A DNA stretch of 64,000 nucleotides from Centroberyx gerrardi (Eukaryota; Chordata; Actinopteri; Beryciformes; Berycidae): NCBI RefSeq assembly GCF_048128805.1, contig NC_136016.1, positions 5,222,001-5,286,000 on the forward strand, read 5' to 3'. This document shows, piece after piece, positions 24,227 to 37,400 of this stretch. The first letter of the stretch is position 1, and every line of letters starts with the position of its first letter. Made by a program: the position numbers and the translations under genes. Under the pieces are notes generated by a model. That model did no database searches. It had not been told where the DNA came from and saw only the letters and a list, made by a program, of their open reading frames with translations.

Positions 24227-27200
24227 AACAGAAGGATAGTTTAGGTCAGGTATGAGCGACTATGTGCCGTGGAGGGCCGAGAGTCTGCAGGTTTTCATTC
24301 CAACCAAAGACTACCCCAGGTGATTTATCTGATTAACACATCTGCCTCCCTGATCCTCAACCAGGGAGGATCTAATCAGTGAAATCAGCTGCTGTAGTCT
24401 TTAGTTAGAGTGGAAACCTGCATACACTCTGCCCTCCATTGCACATTGTTGCCTGTCCCTGATCTAGCTAGTGTGTACAATTGTGCCATCTGACTTTGGC
24501 CTCCGAAACATGACACACCACGAGGCACTTACCTCACCATAAAACAGTGTAACCAGAGTCCCTGCAATCACCGCTGCCCCCATCACACCATGTTAGAGCT
24601 GAGGCCGACCTATAAATTGTCTCTCTCTCTTTGAGGGACAGACCTACACCCTAGATTAAAGCATGGAAACAGACAAACGCAGCGAGAGCCAGGTAGAAGG
24701 AAAGGAAAACAGTTAAAAATGACAGACAGCTCTAAAGACAAGCAGATCCCAAACTCTAGACTCTAGACTCTAGAGACGGATGAATCCACTGGACGGACGG
24801 TACTGACAGATCCAACAGTGGATCTAGAGGAAGCAGGTGGATACATGCACATAGCAGGCAGGCAGGCAGGCAGGCAGAGAGACAGGCAGATATTGTAGCC
24901 AGCGAGCAGGCAGACAGGTCGGTGAGTGACCGCCGAGGAATGCTCTCGTGCTGCAAGGGCTCTTGGACTCACAGCGACTGCTCAGCCAGCGGGCCAGATT
25001 TACATAGACAGTACCTGTTTACAGCACAGCGCCTCCAGCACAGCGCATCAAAACAGAGGCACGCCCAAACACGACCATCTTGCAACATAGAGCCCGAGCT
25101 GCGATCTTGCACTAAGACAGAGGCTTTGTGCTTCTTAGACATCAAAATAGTGATGAGAACATTTAGACCCATCTGCACCGAGGGAGCTCTTAAACCCCAA
25201 CTGCCACTAGGATTAATGGGCTCTCATGTTCTTTAGGCCAGAGCGTCCGCTGTCATGTTTGCGGCATGACTTACATTGGCTATGCCGCTTAAGTTTCAAT
25301 GCCAGTACACGCCACAAACGTGATACATTGTCGAATATTTCTTTGGCGTTGTGCATCGTTGGCATGCGTCACACGGCACTTCTTCGGAAATCTGCATTTC
25401 AAATATTCACCCAAAGAAAACAAACACTCAGATTGTTTAGCGTCTGTTTTCCTGCAGCAGAAGACATTTACAGCCGCAGATAGCCACCTATAAACTAAGA
25501 TCTTATCAATGTCTGTATTTTTGTAAAGCAACGACGTGTCATCTTGGCAAACGTGGGAGCAGTGGGAGAGGCCAGTGTGTAGCATTGGTCCCACGGCTGT
25601 AGGGTAGATGTTAGAGCTCTGGAGTGCCTGCAGGGATAGGAGGGGACCGGGGACCGGGGACTGCAGGCCAGGGATTTGTTGAATGATATCTCTGGCACCG
25701 TTTGCCATTTCACAGAGGCTCCAGCCTTCCAGATAAACGCTGGTAAGTGTGCGGGGGAACGGAATCCAGAGGCCCGGCAAGGCCCTATCAGTTTCTAGGA
25801 GTCTGTCAGAGATAAGGCAGCAAGGAGAACTGCAATTGGCCAGCGGGCTCCGAGCGCTTTTTAAAAAGATTCTTCGATTGGTCGTTTATGTCTGGATGGC
25901 GGACGGCGGCGCAGATGGAAGGGGGTTGTGAACAGATTTGTACACACTCTCGAGAACTAGGTAGCTTATCACCCACGTCTATCTCCAAACCAGCAGCTTC
26001 ATCTCTCCCCTCTGGGTCTTTATGTCTGAGTCTTGGGGACAGCGGAGAGCTGTGAGTCCTCCCTCCGTCCTCCGTCCTCCGTCCTCCTGCTAGATGTGAT
26101 ACTTCAGATGCTGGCCCGCTCTGCCTGGCTGTGTTATTCCTGCTGGGGAGATGGACACGGCGCAGGGTCTGTGTATATATTACCCAGGGAACATCTGGTG
26201 TTTATTAGGCTATCCGAGAATCCGCCCCAGCCTCTCGGGGCTGGCTGGCGTGTGGCCTGCAGAGGAGCGCACTGTCTGACTGCTCGCCACAGGTCCGGCT
26301 ACACACACACATACAATCTAATATTTCCTCATAACAGTAGTAGGGCTACAACTGCAGGTATACCTTTCCACATGTGCTTAACCACACTCTTTCTACAAGG
26401 CCCAATTTCCATTTCCATAGCAGCGGTGCCTTTCTGTAATCCTCTGGATGGAAACACAAAGGAAATTATTCTTGCCTAATGCACCATACGTCTTACCTCT
26501 TAGCGCAATGTTTACATTTGGCAGAAATAGTCAGCAGGTACATGTATCGCGCTAGGTTTAAAGTGCATCGTATGTTTTAATACCGCCGTAGAATGTTTAA
26601 ACGTCTGTAAGCCGGCTTCAGACTTCACCGTATCACGTTACACTATGCCCGCGCTCTGGGACGTCTGCGGCGGAGTCTAGCGACGGCCTCGCTCGTCGTC
26701 GCGCCCGTCGCCCGTTTGGTTACACAGTTTAAACACACTTAAAGCCCTGTGTGTCCCCGTAACGTCAAATCAGGTCTTAAATCAGCCCGCGTGCCGAGTC
26801 CGTGTCAGGTGTGGCGAGAGGGTTTGAGACGGCGGGGGGCCCGACTCGGTGACGGGGCCGGGACAGCTGAATTATAAACAGATGGTGATGTCACCCTGCT
26901 GGCGCACGGCGGACGGGCTCGTCAACGTGACGAGCGCTAGCGAGGCCAGGTGAGGCGGGACGGGACGGGACGGCAGCTGATCCTTCCACACACACCAATG
27001 AGAGGAAGGACAGTCAATCCATGTTGGCATACAGAATCGTCTGTCCTTCCTGGCTTACTTTACCTCCTTGCTTCCTTCCATCCACCCTCCCTCCCTCACT
27101 CCCTTCCTGCCTTCCTTCCTTCCTTAATTCCTTAATTCATTGCTTTATTCCCTCCCTCCACCCTTACTTCCTTTGTTTGATTTCTACCTTCTTTTCTACC

Positions 27201-30200
27201 TTTTTCTACCTTCGTTCTTCCTCCCGTTCTCCCTACCTTCCTTTCTTCTTTCCTACATCCCATCCTAAAATTGTTCCTTCCTTTCTTTCTTCCTCCTCCC
27301 ATTCTCCCTACCTTCCATCTTTCCTTCCTTACTTTCTTTTCTTCTTTCATTCCTACCTCGCACCCTAACTTTCTTCCTTCCTCGCTTTCTTTCCACCCAT
27401 TCTCCCTTCCTTCCTTCATTCGTACCTTCATAATATTCTTCCATCCTTTCTTTCTGCCTCCCATCTTTCCATCAATTCCTTCCTTCCTTTTGTCCTTCCT
27501 CCCATCCCTTTCTTCCTTACTTAATTCCTTTATTCTATCCTTCCATTCTTACTTTCTCCACTCCTACCTCCCTCACTAACATTCCTCCCATTCTCCCTAT
27601 CTTCCTCCCTTCTTTTCTCCCATTCTCCCCACCTTCCTCCCTGCCCTCCTTCCTTTCTTCCTTCCATACTCCCTAATTCTCCTCCTTACGTTTTATAAAG
27701 AAGGATAGATGTCTATATTTGAGTGAGACATTAAGCCAAATACTTGCTGTATTTGGAAATAAAAAAATAATTAATATCGGAGATGAATCTGGCTTAATTT
27801 TGGAGTTATTTTTTCATGTTTCTTATGAAGCATTACCTGTCACATCTCCAGTTTCAACCCATTTTTCACCAGACAATAATACTTTTACCTGAGGTGGCCA
27901 ACGAAGTGCTTTATATAATTCATTTCATTCTGGCATTGTATCTCATTTCATCCTCCAGATTTGGCCTCCGAAATATGTGACTACAATGATATTTGACCAA
28001 ATAAGTGCTGTTGCTATTTCTTTCACTGAGGTAATCGAACTAGATTTGGTCTCTTATCGTCACTGCTAGGTAATCAGTCTAGGGAGGTCAGGTCTGGCCC
28101 TGATTATTTATACTGGAATTAATAGAGAGAGATTGTGGAAGGTAGACAACTCTCACCCACTGCAGACCGTTCCCTTTAATTAGAGCTACTCCATTTATTT
28201 TTCCAGCACTGAAAGTGTCTGGCCGCACCGTGAGTAGAGCAACAGAGCGGATGAGATATTTGAACTGCTCCAAAGCAGAGGAGCAAGGCAAATACCAGCC
28301 TTATTGAAGTCTGAAGGAAGCATCGGCTGTGTGTCGTGCAGAATGGAAAACAACAGCAGAATGCAACGGGTCCATATTGGATAGCGCCACTGTGGGTTAT
28401 AACACCATTTTGTAGATTTGGTTTGTTGAATTATAAACCCACAAAATATTACAGTTGTATTTACATGTATGTACCCGATAGGCAGATTAGAATAGATAAA
28501 CTTTATTGATCTCCATGGGGAAACTGGGTCATTGCAAAACCAGAGAATAAGATACACAATAGGATATAGCAAAAAAAAAAAAAAAGGGTATAAATAAGAA
28601 TAGAGCAGATGAGGGTTAAAACCACAATTACAACACTACAACCTATTAAGTAAAAATATTTTAAATGAAAAGTATTTTCAGGATTATTGTCATGTGCATT
28701 ATAAAAGTTCAGTTTGTACATTTCAATGGAATGAAAAAATAGTGCAAATACACATAAAAAATAGTGCTGGGTGCAGTACACCTGCATTAAAAGTGCAATG
28801 GTGTGCAAAGTAATAGTAGTAAAACACATTGAGACAAAGAAAAATGAATGAAAACTACAAAACAAATATGAAAACCTATGTAGTATGAGCACTGATAGCT
28901 CTGCAGAAGGCCAATATATACAGTATGTCCAGATTTATATATGCGGTTTTTACCAAGCGTGTGTGTGTGTACAGTATGTTGCTGATGGTGTGGTCCTGCT
29001 GTGTGTTGTGTAGACCCAGCCTCAGACGGCTCCTCTCTGGAGGCCCAGACGAGGCTAAAGCGAGCCCGGCTCGCCGACGACCTGAATGAGAAGCTGGCTC
29101 TCAGGCCTGGCCCCCTGGAGCTGGTCCAAAAGAATATCATTCCCCTAGACTCTGCCGTCAGAATGGCCACCATGACAGGTATCCGTGCAGAGACGCCACG
29201 CAGTTTCCCTAACACACGTTTATCACCTGCACCTCAACGTGTGTGACTCTAAATTTGGATGTGTGTGGTTTGATACTCACTCGCATTTTGAGTGGAAAAG
29301 AAAACAGCACGTCCCCCTCCTGGTTGTGTGTGTATATTAACCAACTATTGTTCAAGTCATTTACTAAAGCAGTCTATTTGAGATTGTGATCTACTACTAC
29401 TACTATTGTGATCATGCACTTTAATGAATGCACTGCAGCCCTCTCTGTAATGATCTCCCAGCACAGTCTAACAAAATTTCGTGAAATGCACACAAACTCT
29501 GACACGCAGACTACGTGTTGTGGACACAAATTATGTGAAGATTACATTCCTCCGCCATGAAAGGATTATGTGGCAATAGCACAGATTGGGTGATATGGCA
29601 GTAGCATGAGCTGGACTCGCCACTTTTTACCTGTACATCATGTGAAAAGGTTAGCTAACAGTTACGTTTAGGCAAGTAAAACAAGTTTGGTTAAGGTTAC
29701 GGTTAGGTTTAGGCAACTGAAACTTTGGTCATGGTTAAAGAGGAACTAAACCCCAAACCCAAATGTGTGTAAAGCCTATCTAAATCTAATGGTAAAAAGC
29801 ATGCTACTGAAAAGGCCATCTGTTATTGGCTGATCTTTGGTGCCAGGTGATGTCACCACCTGTTGTACTCTATAGAAGGTGACATCACCTGGCACCAAAG
29901 ATCAGCCAATTGCAGATGGCAATTTCAGTAGCATACTTTTTACCATTAGATGTCAGACTTTACACACATTTGGGTTTGGAGTTTACTTACTCTTTAAATA
30001 AGAAAACCTTTCGCTGAACATTAAAACGTCACTCACAGTAGAAAAAATGTGAATTGAACCTGGAAAACGTTATATTCCACTGCGCTATATCTATGTGAAA
30101 CTAATCCCTGTTTCTAGTTGCATCGCTTCGTGCTGGGGAAACGTATTTCTCTCACTTTTCGCGCACCGAACTTTGCATTGTAAGACACCGTGCTCATGTC

Positions 30201-30825
30201 CCAAAATTTCTTGAGACCACGCTGGATCTCCAAAAACTGTTATTGTGGCGTTGAAAAGGCAAATCGCCTTTGAAAAGAGGTGCTTTCACAACAGCGGTAC
30301 TTTAAATGTATATTACGGACTCAAGTGTTTGGGGAACCCTCTTGAGCTATCCACCCACAGCCAGTGTTTGATTTAAGGATATCCAAAGCTTAGACGTTCC
30401 ATTGATTTAGGGACGTCCAAAGCGTCAGGGCTTAGCCGCCCCGCCGCGCCGTTCTGACCTCACGATGTTTGTCTTTTAAACCCCTGACATGTTAGTCATT
30501 CTCGCTATATCATTCTTGGCGGAGCGGCCAGTGTTTTTGATACTCTCCTATGTTTTTGTACGTGCCGGTTTTATGTTTGCCCCCTTGAGCTTCCAGTAAA
30601 CATGTTGCGTAAAGGCTGCAGTCAGCTGGTTTACACTACCTCTGTAGAAGGAGTGCACCATGGTTTATTGAGATGAACAGCAGCTGTATTTGGGTCCACC
30701 CTTTTCTTTAGAAGTGTGTGTGTGTGCGGGCACGTGTATCTGTGTGAATGCATGCATACTTGCGTGTGTATTTGTGCGAGCACTTGCTGTGTGTTTGCGT
30801 GCATCCTCGTGTGCGTGGGCGTACC

Positions 30826-30859
<34 letters not shown>

Positions 30860-31261
30860 CTACCTCCCCCGTGTCTCTGCTTTAACTGGCAGACTTCTAT
30901 GGCTCCAGTGAGCCACCTACAGAGCTTTGTGACAGGACCAGGCTGTTGCTCGGCTGTCACCCGAGGATCCCCCTCCTGCAGCATTAACCCCTCACCTTAA
31001 AGCTCCACAACCCGGTACAGAACACTGCGCGACGATTGGTTCAACCTCTGTCCGGTAATTTTGGAAACTATTTGACCCGCCGTAACCACTTGAAAAACGG
31101 AAGCATGTGGATTTCCTGTAATTCTGCCATCTCAATCTCCCGGTGACATCAAATTGACTTAAAGACTTGTTCATGGAAACAGCATGTTCTGTACTGTATG
31201 TAACAGATAGAAAATGCACCAAGCACACACTAACAGCTCCATAAGTGCACCGTCCAGTGTT

Positions 31262-31294
<33 letters not shown>

Positions 31295-31409
31295 CCTCTG
31301 TGTGACCGACTAAGAGAGTGGAGAGAAACAGCGACCAAGTCTTTAAACATGAACAGGTGGGAGGAAATAGCATCTAGGACAATGCTGTGTACTAAGCTAT
31401 GTGTTAAGC

Positions 31410-31447
<38 letters not shown>

Positions 31448-34400
31448 TGCAAGTGTGTGTGTGTGTGTGTTGGGAGGTCAGAGAGTTACACAGAACGGGA
31501 CTGGTGGCGTGATTGAAACCAGGGTCTGTTCCTGGCAGGTCACATGTTTGGATACTAAAAGAGAGACTTATACCTCTGCGCACACACAACACACACACAC
31601 ACACACACGCACACACACACACCAGCCTTTACCACCTCCCTCCCCTGGCTCTGTCCCTTCACTAACCCTGGCTCTCTCAGATAGCGTAGCCGCTCTTAGC
31701 TCCGCCAATCAAAGCCCTGTTCACTATCAGCCCAGCCAATCAGGGCTGCCCTCATTGTAAAGTGGCCGTGTCAGTCTCTCACCAGCGCAGCGTAACACCT
31801 CTGGCCTGAGTGCTGTACTAGGTGCAAGTGACAGGCAGGCAGTGTGTGAATACCAGTGTTCGCAGCTGAAAGGAGAGAACGTGCGTTGTATACAACTTGC
31901 GATGCACGTACAAATCCTTACAAAAACTCTCTCGTGTCAAACAACATTTAAAGCATGGTCTTCTTTGTCTCCCTCTCTTCTCCTTTCAGTAAACCATGGT
32001 AAGTTCCCAAAGCAAGAGGACTCGTATGCCTTCGAGGAGGACAGCAGCAGCGACAGCCTGTCCCCGGAGCAGCACCACAGCGACGAGTCGCAGGGCTCGG
32101 CCTGCCCTTCGTCCGAGGCCGTCGGCAGCACGCCCTCCTCTTCCTCCTCGCCCGCCCTCACCAGCCCAAGACAGGTACACAAAACCTCTGTTCTCCAAAT
32201 CCCTTCTCTTCTTCTCCTCCTCTTCTGTTTTCCCTCTCTGTCTTTTACTCCTACTTTGTTGTACCTCAAGCAGTTGTTGCCAGTTCTCTCCCGCTGCATC
32301 GAGGCTGTGGTTGCCCTGCCCTCCAGTGGTGGCAAAGTGAACTACACCTTCCTCCTCGTGTCCTCTGCTTGCCAGTGACCGTTGAACTGAGTTTAATCGG
32401 GCAGGTGTCACATTCCCGCATGCCGCTCTGTCCTGCCGGCCAATTCGTCCTTAGCTTTCCCCACTGCTTACCTTTCACTGGTGATCTCATTCCAACGGTC
32501 ACTTGATTGAAATTCATGCCAGAACAGTGTTGTTTATACCCTCAAGATTTTTTTTACCTCTGACATGTTCCCATTTAATCATCAACTCTGTGTCTAATAT
32601 CAGATTGAAATGCCTTTGGAAAAGCTTTTTGGAATACTTTTGAGGATGAAACATCAATACGCCTGCATTTTATCAGAATTTTATGGTAATAATAATTCCA
32701 TTTTGATTACAAGATGTCTTGCAGGCAGTCTCCACACCTCTTCAATTCAACTTTATAATCCCCAAGGGGAATTCTTTTTACTGCCAGGTGAATGAAGCAG
32801 ATGCATTACATGACAACACAAGTCCACAGCATACATAAAATCAAAGGCAACAGCAGCAAAAAACAATGATACAAACAACAATAGTTGACATATATTTGAT
32901 TGACAATAGTCATTCAAATAATCAAATGAAACAGTGAACTGCTGACATGAAATGCTTCCTTGTGTCTCTTTTCACAAATTGCTTTTGCGTTCTTGACGAA
33001 GTTGAATTTGTTGTCAGTAACTGTGCCCAGGTATTCATGACTTTGTTTTAGCACTGTGCCAGGACAAAAGTTTGGCACAAGCCATGTGTCAGAAGGAGGG
33101 GATAAAAAAATCTTGGATAAACCCGTTTGATTGAAACTCCACTTCTAAACGGACCAGTTTATCAAATGAGCATACTGAGCAGAAAAATATATTCTCAGTC
33201 AGTATATTCTGTGACAATCAATATTCTACAATCAATATTGATTGTGCAAACATAATTCCCCTGCAGCTCAAAGTGAACACATTTGAAATGACAGCATTTT
33301 AGAATGTGGGCATAAACATTTCACATTTTACTAGCTTTGGTCTGGAATTACAAAACGTTTCTTGAACATTTAATTTGCATGAATGATTCCTCATTCCTCC
33401 TCAGAGCCTCCATTCCCAAGAGGTTCTGAAGTTTTTCTGTAGTTGCTTTGGAGTTTGTACTTGTCCAGCCAGTCACAGTAATCCAGAACGACTCTGGACC
33501 ATGGGACGTCTGCAGCTAGACCATGGGACTTCAGCATTTGATGACAAACAGCACACAAAGCAGTTTATTGAACCAAAGCGTTTGCAAGGTCTAGTTCTTT
33601 TTCAAAAGTCTCCATGGTCAGTTTGTAGATCTGTTACCTTCGGTTTAGTATTTTGTCTGGGAGTTGTTGACAATGTTACAGATGCCACATGGGGCACAAA
33701 GAATAGAGAGTGCATGTTAAGAGGCAGCGGTGAAATGGAAGTAGAAACCACTGTTGCAATGAGGAAATTCCTGGTAGTCAGACTGGATCAAAAAGCAGCT
33801 TCAGCATCAGAGTTTTCAAAGTCTTTTCTCTTTATCTGTGAACAGGGGGGTGCGAGCAGAGACCCACCTGATCAAAGCCAGGATGAAGGGCTGTCTGGTG
33901 CCAACAACAGCCAGGCTACTCCACCTATACCTGTTCCTGCTATTGTCAAGGTCAGCAAATCCTCAAAGGTTTTACTTTCACCTCTCTTTTACTTTTTTAA
34001 CTTAGCTACTCTCTTTAAGACATTTTATTCTCTCTATAGACATTGAAAAATGTTGCAGATGCTTGGAATAGAACATTAGTTCAGTTTGGTCCCAGTCGGG
34101 TGGATTCCATGTTCTCACCGTCCCGTCCTCCTTACCCCGAACAGTCCAAGACGTCAGACAAGAACCGACACAAGAAGCCCAAAGATGTGAAGCCCAAGGT
34201 GAAGAAGCTCAAGTACCACCAGTACATTCCTCCCGACCAGAAGGCCGAGAAGTCCCCGCCGCCCATGGACTCGGCCTACGCCCGGCTCCTCCAGCAGCAG
34301 CAGCTCTTCCTGCAGCTCCAGATCCTCAGCCAGCAGAAACACGCCCACACGCACACGCACTCGCAGCAGCATGCGCACGCCCAGCAGACGCAGGCCCAGG

Positions 34401-37400
34401 TCCAGGCTCAGCAGCGGCAGCCCACGTTCAGCTACCAGCCGCTGCACCCGCCGGCCCAAACCCAGAAGTAAGTCAAACTGAACTGATGAGATTGTGGTGG
34501 TTTTCACGACTGGAGTTTATGTATATAAGCCAATGTGCCGCATGTGACTAGTATCTCACCCGCTTCATTTCTCCCCCTTCTAGAGGAGCCAGTGATCCGC
34601 TGTCGGCCTGTAGCTCCAGCGGTCCTGCCAGCACAGTCAACAGCAGCTCCTCCTCTCCGGTCAAGACCACATATCCTAATCAAACCAGCATCTCGCCAGT
34701 CAAACCTGGGCCTCTGCCAGCCAATCTGGATGATCTAAAAGTAGGTGTCACCCCATGGAATTCAGATAACAAAAAACCCACAGTGTAAATGCCACGACTG
34801 CCTGTCATGCATGACTTAGGTCAAAGTTATTTGATCTCAAGCTCTTTCTCTCTCTCTCTCTCTTTCTGTCTCTTTCTCTCTCTCTCTCTCTCTCCCGCTG
34901 TGCCAGGTGTCGGAGCTCAGGCAGCAGCTGCGCATCCGTGGCATGCCCGTCTCAGGCACCAAGACCGCCCTCATCGAGCGCCTGCGGCCCTTCAAGGACT
35001 CCAATGCCAGCTCCTCCCCGTCGGGCTCCAGCGACATCACCACCGTGACCTTCCCCGTCACCCCCACGGGCTCCCTGTCCTCCTACCAGTCCCCCTCCTC
35101 CTCCAGCGCCCTCTCCCAGGGGGGCTACTACCCGTACCCCAGCACCTCCTCCACCCCTCCCATCTCCCCGGCCTCGTCGGAGCTGTCGCTCAGCGGCTCG
35201 CTCCCCGACAGCTTCAGCGACGTGCCCATGTCCTCGCCGCCGCAATTCGCCCTGCAGCCGTCCCCGGCCCAGCTCAGCGCCGAGGAGGGAGGCCTTGGGG
35301 GGGGCAGCCTGGGCGGCGGGGGAGGCCCGCGGGGAGGGGAGGGCGGAGGGATGGAGGGCCTGGAGGCAGAGAAGGACAAGATGCTGGTGGAGAAGCAGAA
35401 GGTGATCGAGGAGCTGACGTGGAAGCTGCACCAGGAACAGAGGCAGGTGGGTGGATTATCTGATCTGATGTTATGTTTAAACATCAGTGTGTCATTCTAC
35501 AGTAACCCTTTTTATAGGGTTATAACAAATAACCCTAAAACATCAAAACCAGGACAAAAAAATCAAAAGCAGAGTAAGCTGCACAGGGCAACTTCACACT
35601 TTGGTGGCCCCAAGTGGCAGTGGGAGATAACTGTTTGAATTTTGGAAAGTTTGAAGGACTTCATTACCCAAAAATCATGTAATGTGGCATCAGAAAACTG
35701 CTGTGAACTCCTTGGACCTACATTTTTTCTCCTTAGTGGCTGGTAGGGGTGGAGGTGGTGACGAGGTTCAGCCATCAGACCAATACCAGAATTTCATTTG
35801 GGCAAATCAATTAGGGGGGGATGGGACACTCTTCTCTGATGCAGCCCCAATTTGTGATATAACCTGATAGCACAGGTGTATTTTACATAATAACCTTTCC
35901 TAGTGCAGCTTTAGTGTTACAGTGTTATTTCATACAGTATATAATGTACGACATTTACATAAATACCTTTGTGACCATGCTTGTTAGGTTGAAGAGCTTA
36001 AGATGCAGCTCCACAAGAGGAAGCGTTGCTACGGAGCGACGCAGGATAACATCCCTCCTCCATCTCAGCCCCACCACCCCTCCATGCACCACCAGCAGAA
36101 TCCAGCCATGATGGGCCAGCACTTCTTCGGGGTGACTATCAAGCAGGAGCCCATGTCCCTCTCCTCCAGCTGCCCTCTCTCCTCTCCCAAGCAGCTGAAG
36201 ACTCCTCCCGGGAGCTGCATGGAGGACATGGGACACTGCGGTGCTCCCCTCCCCGGTATGGGGGGTCCCGGTGGGCCACGGTGTATGGACACGGCCCCTT
36301 CCTCCGGCAGCCCCTCCACCATGTCTGCCTTCCTCAGTCCGCAGTGCTCGCCACAAGACTCTCCCATCGGAAAGCCCTCTAGTAGCCCCCAGCCCTCGTC
36401 TCCTAATAACCCCTACCTGCTATCACCTCCGCTGGGAAGGGACGGCTGCAGTCACCCCCTGCCCCAGGGCAACACCAGGGCACGCAACATGCAGGTATGA
36501 TGCATTTACTGCTATGTGAAAATAGTTAACTAACAGATGTACCCTGTCCAACTAAAATAAAATAATCAGATGTAGTGGTAAATGAATAGGTGGGTAAACC
36601 TCCAGTTGGTGTTCATCATCATGCAAACAAACTGTCTTATGTCTTTCTGCTGTATTATGTTTTCTAACCAGCATGGTAACACTGTACCAAAACATTTTAC
36701 CTCCCTAACTACAGATCCAGCAGAAGACTGGAGGCCAGACAGTGAACTGCTCTTATCCTTCTGACCAAAGAGGCCTTCAGGGAGTCTTTCCCAACTCAGC
36801 TGATTGTGGCCTCAACCACAGGGGCACAACTAAAGCCAATAACCCTAATATGCAACCAAAGGTAAGAATAAGTCAAGAATAATAGTACTGACAGGTGCAA
36901 TGCAGTGGTGTCATGTACGTATCTGAATCACCTCACATTCACTTAACCATTTTTCTCTTTTCCATTAATGTGTTGCCTTTCTCTGACCTTATACAATCAT
37001 CTTCCATTATGAGGTTCATTGTCACTCTCATCATATCTCCCACCCTTTGAAACAGAGTTCACCCTGTTTCATCACATATTCTTTCATATGTCAGTGACTT
37101 TTTTTTTTGCCAAGAACTCTACAGTTCACAACGCCAACCCATTTTTTAAAATTCACTTTTTAACGTTAGGAAGCAGCTTATCTCATCATCAGGGCCTAAT
37201 TCACAGTTCATTCTGTACAGTACTCTCACATTTAGTAAGCTCCCCTTCTCTAATTGGTAGGCTAATGTTACTTTTCGCCTATTTTTCATGTAGATGTCTA
37301 TATTGCCCTCTCCTCGGCAAGTTGGCCAAAAGTGCCAGGTCTCTACCCCTGCCTTCAGTAGCTCAGAATCAGCTGCATCTGACTTAAGACAGCCCCCATG

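Larger units (their letters stand above)
23495..29013 (+). other. myocd intron between RPEL1 and RPEL3 exons
   Basis: 5.5 kb. Contains a MITE (24247-24461), a GGCA tract near 24859-24877, a CpG-rich patch (26620-26990), a 650-base CCTT/TTCC pyrimidine tract (27040-27690) and a retroposon-tail-like block from 28491. An RPEL2 exon was looked for and not found. Confidence 0.75.

Noticed and set aside
27132..27579. Long open frames on both strands (Lys/Glu-rich minus, Phe/Leu/Pro-rich plus)
   Set aside because: They come from the CCTT/TTCC tract, which lacks stop codons for composition reasons.
28206..28228. Mini-exon candidate reading PLKVSGRT after a TTTTCCAG acceptor, resembling the PLK start of the RPEL2 exon
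   Set aside because: Its GTGAGT donor leaves it in phase 0 while the next exon needs phase 1, and continuing the frame reaches a stop without any RPEL motif.
33501..34046. 181-codon open frame as a separate gene
   Set aside because: Only its 33846-33950 part is a myocd exon; the rest is intron read-through.
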